64,000 nucleotides of DNA, from the NCBI GenBank assembly GCA_012845835.1, contig JABAKD010000028.1:6122796-6186795 (forward strand), written 5' to 3'. A program made the position numbers and the translations under genes. This stretch comes from Undaria pinnatifida (Eukaryota > Sar > Phaeophyceae > Laminariales > Alariaceae). Under the pieces are notes generated by a model. That model was not told the DNA's origin. It saw only the letters and a list, made by a program, of their open reading frames with translations, and ran no database searches. Shown here piece by piece: positions 29,122-40,200 of this stretch (its first letter is position 1; each line of letters starts with the position of its first letter).

Positions 29122-32100
29122 GTCCGTGATCGGGTATGGGCAACGGCGCCGCCGCCGTTGTCACGGTGGAATTGCTGTAGCACGGTCCAGCGCTTCCCGA
29201 GAACGCCCCCCCCCTCCCACCCCTTTAGTCGTATCGTTAAGAGAGCTGAATATGAATGGGTCATGTATTGCGAGAATTGAGAGCTTGTCGCGCGTTCAGG
29301 GTGCCACCCCCACGAGCTCACAGTGCAATTTATGCGACATATGAAAAGAGCCCGTATTGGCGGCGGGAGGCGCAATATCTTAGTGGGCGATCCAGTGTAA
29401 AAGGCGGTGGAAGTCGGACGCGTACAAGAAGGTATGCTCTCGCCTAGGGAACGCGGGATAGTATATGACCACCAGTACCGGTGCTGCTGCAAGCCGGCAG
29501 CCAGTAAGGTTCGCATGCACTTCCCATTTCCTCGACGACCGACAGTAGCGGAGTCATCCCACGGTAGGAAGGCGGCAGAGGGTTCTGAGAATTTTCTGAG
29601 CTCCTAGCATGAGGACGGAGCTCAATATCTCACACGAAAAATGGCTTCGAAGGGCATTCGCTCGCGCAATCCGACCAGTACGTCCTGCGCGCTAGCCCTA
29701 AAACAGCTATACTCGCAAGAGTATTTGACAAACCGGTAGTTGCCTTCTTGAACGCGCATGAATAGTAGCAATGAATAACAGCACCGCCGCCGCCACGAAC
29801 AACAATAACGACAACACATATCCAAGGACAACAAACAACAAGGCAGCAACAACCAACAACGGCAACGACAACAGACAACAACGCCGCCAACACCACCGCT
29901 ACCAAGAACAGTAAGCAGCAATTTGCAGCAACCAACAACAGCTAGCACCACCACCACCACCACCAACCACCAATACCATTACCAACGCCAACACCGTTAA
30001 CAACGCCACCGCTTTGCAGGACGGTGAAAGTAATCCTGACCGAAGATGTTACGGGCACGGGCTACAAGGGGGAGCAGGTCGAGATCCGCGGGGGCTTCAT
30101 GCGTAACTTTCTCTTCCCCCGCAAACACGCCATCTACGCCACCGACGAGAACAAGTTATTGTACAACACCGTCGACAGGGTGAGTTTCTTATCTTAATAA
30201 GTTCTTATGCGACACTGTCGTCAGAGTGAGCTTATTTTAGCCAGTTCTTATACGATGCCGTAGACAGCGTGAATTATCAAATTCTCTATGTTTTTCCACT
30301 CTAGACGTAAACACAAGGACCTTCGGGGTATTACCCCCTTTGGGAACCGGGCATCGCGAGATTTTGTCTGTGCGGCAACGAGATTTGAAAATTCCCGCTG
30401 GACGCCTGTTTGCGCGGGAACGGGACTTCGCATTTTTTCGTGGGACGCGTTTCTGCGGGAACACGATTTCGCGTTGTTCACGAGACCGCGAGATACGGGA
30501 TGCGGCATTTCGCGTTTTTTCACGGAATCATGGGACGCGGGATTCGTTCCGCGGGAAGATCCCGTGGAAAGCCTTGGGCAATGCCCCCTCTGGGAACCGG
30601 GTTCAGGCGCCAAAGTGACGAGTGCGGTATTGTCCACCATCTTCTACGACGAGTTTATCTGACGTGCCCGAATGTACCCATTCGCGTTCGTTTTATCGTG
30701 CCGCTGGGGCACCTCGCGTCGCAGACGGCGGAGAAGGAGAGGGCCGCGGCGTTGAAGGCGCTGAAGCGAGGGAGACAGGAACTCTCCGGCATCCCCGTCC
30801 TCTTGAATCGCCACGTGATGCCGGACGGGAAAGAGACAGCGCAAACTGTAATGTGCGTGCATACACTAATGGTTCCTCTGTAGTGCCGGTATGTGCCAGC
30901 CGGAAGCACCGGCATTATAGCGCCAACCGGCACTACTCCGCATACTACCACTGTTCGTTGTTCCCATCTGTGCCAAGCGATTTCGCAGGCACTATAGCGG
31001 GTAACCGGCACTACTCAACCGGCACTACAGCGGGGCCTTTACTGTGTGATGTACAGTAGGGGTTCCCCAGTAGGGCGGTGGCGTGCCAGAGCAGTGTGAC
31101 CACCTTTATTGGACGAGCGCTACGATCGAGGTAGCATTTTTGGCTTCGTTGTTTTGTTCATGAACCCGTTATCGTCGTCGGAGTGATCGTTCTTATCTTT
31201 TGTCAAAATGTTCGTTGTATACCTTAGGCCATGGTTAATAGGGTTACGCTTTCATATTTTCTCTCAAAAAACTTCTTTTCTTTTTTATGGGGAAAGGTAG
31301 CGCGGACGGTGATGCTCGAGTCGGGAGTTTCAGAAACAGTCAGGCGCGCCCCTTACCGCAGGATATGCCACGATATATTTATTAAGGTATACCGTTTTTT
31401 GGCAAAAATATTTCTTTTGAAATGACTGGCCTCCTTAACCCAATCTCCTCGGAATGTCATGCATTGTTGCCTTGCAAGGTAACTGTTTTTTACACGTAGG
31501 CAATGGGAGCGATTTTTTACCAGGTGTAAATAAACACATGTACAGAATTGCAAGCTGCTGCTCGGAGAAGGCTCCTCCTCAGCTTTTCTTTGATGTGTTT
31601 TTGAACCTTCTTCGTGCTAGCTTGCGATGAGGATCACCCCTCTCGGTCCGAAACTCCCTCATCTTTCTCCCCGAGCCCGACTGTCGGGGGGGGCCTCGGG
31701 CGTGCTTGCACCGTACCCGGGCTGCCAGCTGACAGGGTGTGCTGTACTCGTTTTTTGGCAAAAATATTTCGAATGCGTCATATGTGAATTCGACCAGTTG
31801 AGCGGTCGATACTGAGTTCCAACAGTCGAGCGATCTAAATTCGACGTTGCAAGCTGCGCGATTCATGAGTCTTGTAGCCAAAACATACATAGGAGTACTC
31901 GCATACAGGGGAGAAGAGAGGAGAGAGGTCCAGGTACAAATGGTTGGACTGCTAAAAATGATTATACATCAGCAGTACGTTCGAGGTACGAGGTGATTTG
32001 GCGATTACTGCTGCTGCTGTTGTAGTAGTCCTGCCACACTACCCGCCGGTACTCGAATGTACCTGGCATATGATACGATAATCATGGATTTTTCGTCCTT

Positions 32101-34255
32101 CCGACCGTTCGTTTGCTTTCTCCCTTCAATAGATACAAACCTCATCCACACTCGCTCCACCTCATCCTTGAAATACTATGAACTGATTTGATACCACACC
32201 GTACCCCTTGGCAGTAATTTGTCGCTTCTACGGTCCCTCTCTGCTTCGTTTTCTGCCTGTCATGCACGGAGGCGCAGGCGGGCGTCAGCCCGCCGCGGCG
32301 AAGCCCCCCTGGTGTAGTATATATTATACCAGGTACATAGCTTTTTTTTCCCCCGAATCGGTTTTTGCCCTAGACGGGTATAGAGATCTTCAGGTGAGAA
32401 AGCTCAGAAACTAAATGGTGCCCATCTACCGCACTGATTGTAGCTAGTGTGCTTCTATGTTCATTCCGTTTTTTTTTTGTGCAAACCCCCCTGTCGCGCC
32501 CAAGCGATTTTTTTTCCCGGCTTTTTGTCGGGCTACTGCCTTTCTTGCTCAGACCGCCTTATGGGGGGGCCCCCGCTAGCTGCTGTATGGTAGGCCCGAC
32601 GAAGTTTGCTAGTCAATCCGTTCTACCGTGCGTGCACGTTGAGGGGGGGGAAACCGCTCGCATTTTTTGAACGGCATCATTTGTTGCGGTATCGCGGTTC
32701 AAGGGGTTTGCCGTAGATGACGTTTTTTCGCTCCACCCGCGTTTTGGGTACAAGTACACTTTGATTTAGAGCAGGGCCGTGTTTGCGGTATCGTAATATC
32801 GAAGGCGGGTGGTTCTAAGGCGATTGTGTGGCGTTTTCGCTGTGGCTGCTTCTTGGAGACAAAACCACTTGGATTTTTTCGAGTAGGATATTTTGGGCTG
32901 TTGCGGTACCTCCTTTCAACGAACGGCTGGTCAAATGCAAGATATGGTGGCGTTTTTATGGCGGGTGACCCGAAAATATTATATAGACCCTAACACTTAG
33001 TTGACTATACGTCGACGGCTGAAGGTATGTTTTTTTTTGTCGTGATGATGTGGCGTCTTCGCTGCCTGCGCACGCTTTTTGAGAACGAAAACATTTCGGT
33101 TTTTCGTGTAACGGCGGTGGCGCTATCCGGGGGTCATGTTTTATGGTGTAACAAGCCGCCGTGCTTCGATAGAGGTATCCAGCACTAAGGGTGTAGCAGA
33201 TTCTAAGAAGTTTCTGAGCTCCCTACGCCAGGAGCTGAATATCTCACCCGAAGAATGGTTTCCAGAACGTTCTTTCGCGCATCCCCCCGGCCGATGTTCC
33301 TATGCGCTACATAAAGTTAGCGTAAGAACCGATGGTTCCACGCTCGAGCTCATCCGGTCGGAAAGTGCAAGCCCGTGTTGTTGTTGTTGTTGTTGTTGTT
33401 CTCACATTCACTCGCATAATCAAGTCCGTGGTCACAGGACAGGCTCCAGTCACTCTGGAGTGGAAGAACACTCCAGGAAAAACAAAGCAAGCCAAAAGTA
33501 CCCTTGGATGACTCTTTGGCCTGAATGTCTATTGGCCGACGACGGGGCTCGTCCCGCGCGATATTTTCATCCAATTTTGTTGGAATTTCTACCACAGCAT
33601 TCATTACACACCGAGAAATTCAATTTGCTCGTCGAGTTGGGCAAGGAGCAGCACGCAAACGAGGAAAAAAAAACGAGCGCCACACGACTCTTGTCGAGAG
33701 CCCAGACAGGGGAGGGGGGTACGCTGAAACAATAAACGCGTGTTTTTTGGCATGGGTCTCGATCCGTACACGGTAAAATCCGTACGCTCCCGATTGTTTT
33801 TTTTTCATTTTGTCTTTCTTGCTGGAGTGTGGCGTCTGGGTGATTATTCTTTTTTTGTTTTCCGAATGTCAGCTTTCGCGTGAGCTGAGCTGTAGAGCTA
33901 GCTCCTCAGGGGAAAGGGGTCTCACAAATAAAAACAACCGAGTACCCGTGTCGCATGATAGCACTCGTCGAAGGCTTTAAGGCAGCAATATTTTTAATGG
34001 GTTTTCCTCCCCCCTCCGTTTCGTTCTCGCCGCCCAGATTTTGGCACGGACCAAGACCTCGGGTTCGGGTGGGGGAGGTCTTCTTTTGAGGGCCTCTTCT
34101 TGCAGTGGCTCGAGAAATCACTCGCGCGAGTAACCGACCCCTATTCCTTCGCGGTCTTAACGCCTGTACAACTGGAAACCCTTTTTTTACAAAATTACTT
34201 GAATTTAGTATGGGGAGGGACGTGGGGGCTCTAAAGGTGACTGATTCTACGATAG

Positions 34256-34289
<34 letters not shown>

Positions 34290-35780
34290 GCAGTGATTTT
34301 CTTTAACGAACGTTTTATGGCTGCTCGACACGAGGAAGTTTGCTGTTTTTTGTCAAGGTCTCCGTATGTTTCGCTTGTTTGCAATGGACTACTACACTAT
34401 CGGACGATGGCGTCGTCGGGGTGGCAAGGGACGCCGTATTTCAGGAGGTTCGGCCGGGATGTGCTGGTTTCAAAACCGGCGATTTTGTTCAAGAAAAGTT
34501 GGGGGGGCTATCGTAGAACGACTCAGGGGTGAAGCTTTCGTGCTGTTTTTTGTTGGTCGTATGAAACCGCCAACGAATGGTTTAGCTACACCGCGCCAAA
34601 ACAAATGGCCTATATATATTTTTTTTTCGTCGGGGTACTGAGTCACTCAGGCGAGTGGCTCACACGCAGCAGTAGCGAAAAAGGGGTCCCCCGCCCCCCA
34701 CCGCGGCCTTGAGCGCTCTGCACGCACTTTTTTGGGGGGGGGGCAAGGCTACGGTAGGGAGGGTACCCCCCCGTTTTTCACCAAGGGGTTCGAGCTATCA
34801 TAGTCTCACGAGTGACTCATTACCTCACTGACGGAAAAAAAAATTACGCGGCAAGCTTGGCGCAGCGAGGCTAACTATTGCATTGCGGGTTCACGTCCCC
34901 AGATTACAATAGCACCAAAAGCTTGAGTTAGACGAATATATAGGGCCAATGCTCTTCTTTGCAAGCTGCGTTGTTAGTACTTCCCCATTTTCGTGACAGA
35001 AAACGTCCATCTTGATGCCCCCCCCCCCCCTCCTTCCCCCCTTTCCTGGAATCGTTATCGCCACCTCGGCTGCGGTTTGGGCGGGGCTAAGGGCGTGTGA
35101 AGAGCCTGTGGCTAGTACATTGTAACCTTGCCCAGGCATGCGCGATTCGGTAGGGAGCCACGAGTAAGCCATGCAGGGTTTCATTCCTTCGCTCACAAAT
35201 AAATATCAACCCCGCGTTTGCCCCCCCCCCCCCTCCCCCCCCCCCTACTTATTCAAGATGTCGGATTTTTTACTCTTTTCTCTTCGAGTTCATAACTAAA
35301 ACTCAAAAGGTCATGTTTGCCCCCTTAGTCAAGAGAACGGATCTAGTGTTTTTTTTCAGCCCCCCCCCCCCCCCACCCCGCGCGTAAAATGCTTATCGCC
35401 GCGTCTATCTCAATCTCGGTAGGGCCAAAGACGTGAGCGCCTACCTTCGAAAGGCGTCTCAGGTTGAGGTGACAGATGAGGAGGTCAGGCTCCCGCACGG
35501 GAGGCCCATCGGGTCCGTGGGCGAGCACTCGGTGCTAGTGCGCGCGAAACTATCAGACGCGGAAACCGCTATCTTGAAGGAGGAGCTGGGGGAGAAAGAG
35601 TTTGACCAGCAGGCGTGGGTGCCCGTGAGGGTGTTCGTAGATAAAATGAAGGCTGGGGGGAAGCGCGCCCAGGAGGAGGAAGAGGGGGAAGCGGAGGACG
35701 CTGGTGGAGAACAGGGGAAGGGGGAGGAGGCGGTGGCGGCGGGGGGTGCCAGGGGGAAGCGGGGCAATATGTCGTACTAG
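29009..35780 (+). CDS. MRPL9: Ribosomal protein bL9, probably mitochondrial, whole gene
   Basis: bL9 is a large-subunit ribosomal protein that bridges the L1-stalk base by a long helix between two globular domains. Three exons are clear: 30020-30179 (N-domain), 30725-30852 (connecting helix) and 35423-35780 (C-domain). They join in frame. The N-domain reads TVKVILTEDVTGTGYKGEQV then EIRGGFMRNFLFPRKHAIYA, the bL9 signature. The C-domain reads MAKDVSAYLRKASQVEVTDE and LPHGRPIGSVGEHSVLVRAK. After that an acidic/alanine-glycine tail of about 45 residues extends beyond usual bL9. A candidate first exon is 29009-29121. Total about 252 aa if so. Mitochondrial location is inferred, because red-lineage plastids usually encode their own rpl9. 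Divergent from CSN2. Confidence 0.9.
30020..30179 (+). CDS. MRPL9: bL9 exon, N-terminal rRNA-binding domain
   Basis: Acceptor GCTTTGCAG, donor GTGAGT. Encodes TVKVILTEDVTGTGYKGEQV, EIRGGFMRNFLFPRKHAIYA and TDENKLLYNTVDR. The pattern G-x-G-x-K-G-x(2)-V-x(3)-G-x(3)-N-x-L-x-P is the bL9 signature; the usual glycine after P-x is lysine here. Confidence 0.93.
30290..30625 (+). repeat. GCGGGAA core-word array in bL9 intron
   Basis: Bounded by CTTTGGGAACCGGGC (30338) and CTCTGGGAACCGGGT (30589). Words GCGGGAA, GCGAGAT and ACGCGGGA recur with TTTCGCG spacers every 25-40 bases. Third core-word type of the same design, within the intron between bL9 N-domain and helix exons. Confidence 0.7.
30725..30852 (+). 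CDS. MRPL9: bL9 exon, connecting helix
   Basis: Acceptor CGTCGCAG; enters in phase 0. Encodes TAEKERAAALKALKRGRQEL and SGIPVLLNRHVMPDGKETAQ. The donor is taken as GTGCGT at 30853, which leaves two bases that complete ATG with the next exon, giving QTVMAKDVSAYL. Confidence 0.88.
30868..31056 (+). repeat. GGCACTA-word interspersed repeat, copy 3
   Basis: GTAGTGCCGGTATGTGCCAG ... GGCACTACAGCGGGGCCTTT. Terminal GTAGTGCCGG is inverted at the two ends. The least decayed copy. It begins 16 bp after the bL9 helix-exon donor. Confidence 0.7.
31057..33170. other. bL9 intron, repeat fragments only
   Basis: Partial CTACGATAG-type MITE at about 31102-31200 and a related fragment at 31340-31460 (GGCCTCCTTAACCCAATC). 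GTTTTGGGTACAAG-type text and a GTATATATTATACC palindrome near 32320-32335. No gene seen. Confidence 0.45.
33180..33300 (+). repeat. Interspersed repeat G (GAGCTC...ATATCACCCGAA)
   Basis: AGATTCTAAGAAGTTTCTGAG...GAATATCTCACCCGAAGAATG also occurs at 29580-29720 and 37925-38080, and reversed at about 41150-41270. Likely a MITE with no coding capacity; ends uncertain. Confidence 0.55.
33375..33430. repeat. (GTT)n CTCACATT element
   Basis: GTTGTT run followed by CTCACATTCACTCGCATAAT. The same junction occurs at 18490-18535 and 26262-26300. Read on the other strand it is AATGTGAG(AAC)n, like the 3' end of a retroposon. Confidence 0.6.
34243..34520 (+). mobile_element. MITE family C, copy 1
   Basis: Terminal inverted repeats GATTCTACGATAGCCCCC and GGGGGGCTATCGTAGAACG. 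The interior has TTCTTTAACGAACGTTTTATG and GGCTGCTCGACACGAGGAAG. Four more copies lie at 40690-40926, 44770-45021 (reversed), 45193-45470 and 45562-45810. Confidence 0.85.
35423..35780 (+). CDS. MRPL9: bL9 terminal exon, C-terminal domain
   Basis: Acceptor ATCTCGGTAG. Reads AKDVSAYLRKASQVEVTDEE, VRLPHGRPIGSVGEHSVLVR and on through an acidic tail (QEEEEGEAEDAGGEQGKGEE) to ...GNMSY, stop. The core aligns with bL9 KDI-EAL....ELDK--I-LP-PIK-LGEHEV-V-L. Confidence 0.92.
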
Positions 35781-36010
35781 TTCGTGTGGCAGAGCTGTGG
35801 GGGGTTCGCTCGAGGGGGATGCGATGGCGGGGGAGGTCGGGGGCGGGGGAGTGGAAGCGCGGCTACATCGTATTCGTTGGTAGCAGAGCTGTGGGGTTTC
35901 CACTCGAGGGAGGATGCGGGGGCGGCGGCAGCAGGGGGGGGGGGGGGGGGGCACGTCGTACTACTGCTGTTGGTGACTTGGCTGTGGGGGTTACCGCTCG
36001 GTTGTTACCG
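35757..36010 (+). repeat. Tandem repeat built from the bL9 3' end
   Basis: Three units of about 95-100 bp. Unit 1 starts within the last codons (ATATGTCGTACTAGTTCGTG then GCAGAGCTGTGGGG); the others read ACATCGTATTCGTTGG...GCAGAGCTGTGGGG and CACGTCGTACTACTGC...CTTGGCTGTGGGGG. Separated by G-rich tracts. Confidence 0.75.
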
Positions 36011-37119
36011 AGGCGTGAACGGTCCGGGGGTAGAGGGTTTTCTTGCCTGTTGTTCCCATGTTTTTTTCTTTTGGTGGCGGGAGGGAGCGTTCGGTGGGGT
36101 CTTAAGACTGTGCCGCGGGCGTTCTGGGGAAGGGGGGGAGTCGACGCGATGCTGATGTTCGGAAGGAAGTGCGCAAATCAAAATACGGTTTTCTTATGTG
36201 GTATCCCCCATTTCTTGTGTGTGAAGGGTCGAATATCGTCAGCAAACGACCGCACGTTCCGTGAACGAAACACGATTCAGTGCGCGGTGTACTTTTTGGG
36301 GGGGGGGCTATACGTAGGTTGCCATACTGGCATTCAAGGGTTATGCGAAGATTTCGTGACAGCGTGCACCCATCAGAGAAATGAGATCCCTATTGCGACG
36401 CGTGTTGTTTGTGGCAGAGGTTGCTCTTGTTTGGGGCAAAATATTTTCTCAATGTCGGGGCTCCTGGACCCGGTTTTTTTCGGAAGATCACACACCTCGG
36501 GCAGATCATTTAGATCATACAGACCATCTACAGTACATCCCGTATCTGCCGCTACGAGCTGTTGCGCAGGGTCTGTGTACGAAAGAGTACGACTCCAGCC
36601 CAAGAAACGTGCGCTTGATCATGCAGATGGCACGGCTTCCATCCGCTATACCATACAGATCTTGCCTGAAAAATCTACAGTAGATCAGCGAGTGGAGATC
36701 GGTGATCTGTCCCGTGTGTGTGGAACGTTGTTATTGTTTTTGCCGAAGTTTTTTTTGTATGCTGCTAGACCATGGGTTTGCTGATCGGGCTGCACGTTTA
36801 GGTTTACTCAGAAGCAGTTTATTTGCGTGAGGTATATAGTCTAGAGCCCCTTAAAGTGGTTCGGAACCTCAAAAAATTGAAACGGAGCATCTCTACCGCA
36901 GCATGTGTCTTGCGGGACAGACAGATGTCTGATTTTTGTAGAGCTTTGAGTCGGCAGAGTTTCGCGACTGCTGACTAGTCGGTGGATGCCATTAGCTCGT
37001 CAACTACGTGGCTTTTGTCGGCAAGTCGGCTGGCGAAGCGAGCTGACGGCCAACCAACTTGCCGACTTCCGCCCCCTTTAACGCGCGGACGGGACCCCCC
37101 CCCCCCCCCCGTTTCGTCG

Positions 37120-37480
37120 ACGCATGCTACGATAGATGTGTGTACCTTTTTTTGGCTACTTTGTTTTCTGAATGACGGGGCTCCTAAGGACTTAACGCAA
37201 AATCGTCGGAAAAAATAGGTGCCTTTTTTTTTGCGCGATTGAACTGACGATGCATGCTACGATAGAGGTGTGTACCTTTTTTTGGTGATTTTGTTTTTTG
37301 AATGACGGGGCTCCTAGTGACTTGACCCAAAATCGTCGGGATAACACTCGTAGGCATTTTTTTTTTTTCACGGTTCTCGTTGTGTACCTAGGCCTATGGG
37401 ATTTTTCATCCGGTAGCAGTTTTCTTCTTCTCCATCTGGGCAAATCAGTTGTTGGAGAGAGGTGTCAAGCTCCCAAATTG
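37120..37480 (+). mobile_element. MITE family B, overlapping copies
   Basis: Two starts, CGCATGCTACGATAGATG (37121) and TGCATGCTACGATAGAGG (37251), each followed by GTGTACCTTTTTTTGG, TGAATGACGGGGCTCCTA and AAAATCGTCGG. The first copy is cut short by the second. Confidence 0.75.
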
Positions 37481-38168
37481 AGCAACCCCAGCAAAAAAAA
37501 AAAGACTCCTCTAGTATTGAAGCACGCGTCCGAATGGCATACAAGTAGAACGTGGGCGAAAAGCTCGACCATCTGCTGAGCACCTTTTGGAAAACGCCAA
37601 ATGTAAAAAAAACGTGCGGATTTTTCCTACTGGTAACGTTATGTGAACTTGGCGTGATTTTTGGCGTTCACAGCAGGTGCTGCCACAAGGCTGCCGTTGG
37701 GAGCTTGTCGACGTTATTATTAGGTGAATTTTTCGTCATTGCTGACTCTCCAAAAGGCGCCAACAAAGAAAAAGAGGTCTGCCGTTTGCCCACCTTCTAC
37801 TTTGTTGACGGAGCGGGGGGGGGGGGGTGGGGGGGGGGGGTCCCGTCCACCCTTGTCTACAAACAGTGGAGATTTTAGAGAAGTGTGCCGTGTTGATGTG
37901 CTGAGTCATTCCACGCTACGGGTGCAGCAGATTCGGAGAAACTTCTGAGCTCCTAACAGGAAGAATGAGCTCAAGATATCACCCGAAGCATGACTTCGAA
38001 GGCATTCATTCGTTCGCACAACCCGACGGCCAAGATTTCTGTTTTCGCTACGGTAGTAGTCCTAAAATATATATGCTCGCACAACTCTGCCACTCGTAAA
38101 ATTGTCATAATATACTCTCAACCCCGGCAGGTCCACGCTTGAGGAGGTCAATCGGTCAGAAACGTTTT

Positions 38169-38494
38169 GACGCGTGTTACGATAGAGGAAGGTGAGAAAA
38201 AAAAAAAAAAAAAAAAAAAAATCTTCTGAGGTTCTTCGATGATTGTTGGGAGCTTAAGATATACCTCTCACACCCCCGTGACCCTCAAAAACCGATTATT
38301 TGGAGGAAAAAATTCTACCGGATGAAAAGCCTCATGGCCCCTCTAGGTACACGACGAGATTCATGCTAAAAAAAAATGGCCTATTATTTATTTATTTTCC
38401 GACAATTTTGGGTTAAGGAGCCCCGTCATTCAGAAAGCAAAATAGCCAAAAAAAGGTATACCTCGACCATCATCAGATGATCGTAGAACGCGTC
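38169..38494 (+). mobile_element. MITE family B copy
   Basis: Left end GACGCGTGTTACGATAGAGG; right end GATGATCGTAGAACGCGTC. Interior has TTTTGGGTTAAGGAGCCCCG in reverse sense, plus an A run of about 28. Confidence 0.75.
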
Positions 38495-38805
38495 TTTTGT
38501 CGCCCAAAACGCGCAACGCCCTACTGCTGTGGGGTGAGCCTGCTTTTAAAATTTGTAGCATATACAAACAATGCAACGCCGCAACTACATCTACTGCAGC
38601 GTAGTAGTCTTTATGATGTTGCCACACGGTTGTTGCCTCCCACGACATGTTGAAAACCAAATAACGCAGGGAACCAAAAAAATCCAGGCGCCATTTTTTT
38701 TGTTTCTTCGGGTAGGGAATTCATCCAAGAAAATTCCCTTTTCGGGTGGAGGCCGACCCGACGACGATACCTACCTGTATCCGAAAATGAAAGTCTGAAA
38801 AAATC

Positions 38806-38945
38806 GCCAGTTTCGAGTCCATAAGAAGATCTGCGGGCCGGTTTGGCGACCCGAAAACGTTCATCGCCAGTTTTGGGTCTATAAGGAGATCGGCAGGCCG
38901 GTTTTGCGACCCGAAAGCGTTCATTTTCGGATCCCGGAACGGTGT
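38806..38945. repeat. About 66-bp tandem repeat, two units
   Basis: ATCGCCAGTTTCGAGTCCAT ... GCGACCCGAAAACGTTC, then the same text with changes (ATCGCCAGTTTTGGGTCTAT ... GCGACCCGAAAGCGTTC). Confidence 0.8.
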
Positions 38946-39313
38946 TGTTAGAGTAAGAGATTGCCTCCACTCAGTATTTTTGACTACGTTTCTCCATTCT
39001 CCACCTACCTGCAAGACGAAACGTCAAGACACCATACGGTATGCGACACCAGCTGAAAAGCTTTTGTTTCTGGGCAGGCTGGAATTCTTGTATAATAAGG
39101 CAGTAGTACTGTAGCGGTACGTCCTGCACTATTTTCAGTACCAGGTACGAAAGAGGTAATGTTTGTTATTATTGTCGTCCCTAATTAGTAACTCGGGCCC
39201 TGCTGTTCTTGAGTGAAGTGTTCTGTCGCGTGCTACTGTAGATACGAATGTTGTCGCGAGGTAGGAACTCGCGCTGCAGGATACTTGTAATTGTCGGTCA
39301 GCGTGTGTGCGTT

Positions 39314-39628
39314 GAGAATCCCTATTTGCAGGACGGGCCTGCAACGAATTCTTGAAGGACGTGCCTCTGATTGTCCACCTGCCGCTTTTTATTGCCCGCG
39401 TTTTTTTTTTGGCGAACGCCTGCCGAACGCGCGGCGAAGCCGCGCGAGGGCACTTTTAGCCCCACGTACCGGTCAAACGGTCAGGGGTCGGGTTGGGGTT
39501 GGGGTTAGGGTTAGGGTTAGGGTTAGGGTCGGGGTTGGGTGGGGTCTGTGCAGGTACCTGGGACAAAAGTGTGCCAAATCGTCCTGCAAGAATTCGTTGC
39601 AGGCCCGTCCTGCAAATAGGGGCTCCCG
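39314..39628. mobile_element. MITE with 46-bp inverted ends, 10-bp target duplication and telomere-like core
   Basis: Left end (39315-39361) and right end (39580-39627) are inverted: CCTATTTGCAGGACGGGCCT and GCAACGAATTCTTG are shared, about 42 of 46 bases. GTGTGCGTTG flanks both sides (39305-39314 and 39628-39637), a 10-bp direct repeat. A target duplication of 9-10 bp with long inverted ends is typical of Mutator-like elements. Inside are GC-rich hairpins and a telomere-like tract. Confidence 0.88.
39485..39546 (+). repeat. Interstitial telomere-like tract (TTAGGG)n
   Basis: GGTTGGGGTTGGGG followed by four TTAGGG units and degenerate GGTCGGGGTTGGG. Lies wholly inside the MITE at 39314-39628. 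Confidence 0.92.
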
Positions 39629-39989
39629 TGTGCGTTGTTGGTAGGTGGAGACGCTTCAGGGGTAACCTCGAAACGAGCCCCTGCCACATTTATTTGTTTT
39701 CGTGTTTTCGGCGCTGTGTGAACGTGTGAACATCTCCGCAGAAATTTTACGGAAAACTCCCACTTCTTACTTGCTCGTATTAATCTGAAACCGTCGAAAA
39801 AATGTTCCCGTTCGTTGAAACGGGATCAAGTTTCTGGGCAACTGAAAATACCAAGATGGTGTGGCTGTGGGTCGGGTTCCCGGCTGCCCACACATCCCTT
39901 ACCCCCGCCTTCGCTACCGGAGTGTCAGCCTACAACCTGCAGACACGCGACCCGACGTGACAGCACGCAACAACTATACGCAGTAAAAT

Positions 39990-40200
39990 GTGATGTGATG
40001 GGAGCTTCGAAGAGAAGGAATCCCAGGAGGAGGAGGAGGAGGAGGAGGAGGCTATCATCGTATCCTCCTGTATCTCATGAAAGAAGCATGCGGTCGTGCA
40101 TGCACACGACCAGTTGTGGTGTGGGAGTTTCGAAGAATAACAAACACCAGCAGCAGGGGTTTTTCGTGTCATCCAGTATCATCCTGCACGGTCGTGCATG
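39990..40200. repeat. Hairpin-rich duplicated segment
   Basis: GGGAGCTTCGAAGAG ... CATCGTATCCTCCTG and GGGAGTTTCGAAGAA ... CATCCAGTATCATCCTG form a diverged duplicate. GGTCGTGCATGCACACGACC at 40090-40112 is a near-perfect hairpin. A (GGA)n run lies at 40025-40052. Confidence 0.6.

Noticed and set aside
34855..34905. TTGGCGCAGCGAGG...GGGTTCACGTCCCC, A- and B-box-like
   Set aside because: Spacing is too short for an anticodon arm. Could be a chance match or a SINE remnant.
35786..36784. 332-codon open frame on the plus strand after bL9
   Set aside because: Starts in the bL9 3' tandem repeat, is rich in G/R/W/C and runs into unrelated sequence. No domain is visible and there is no splice or codon signal. 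Probably chance openness in GC-rich DNA.
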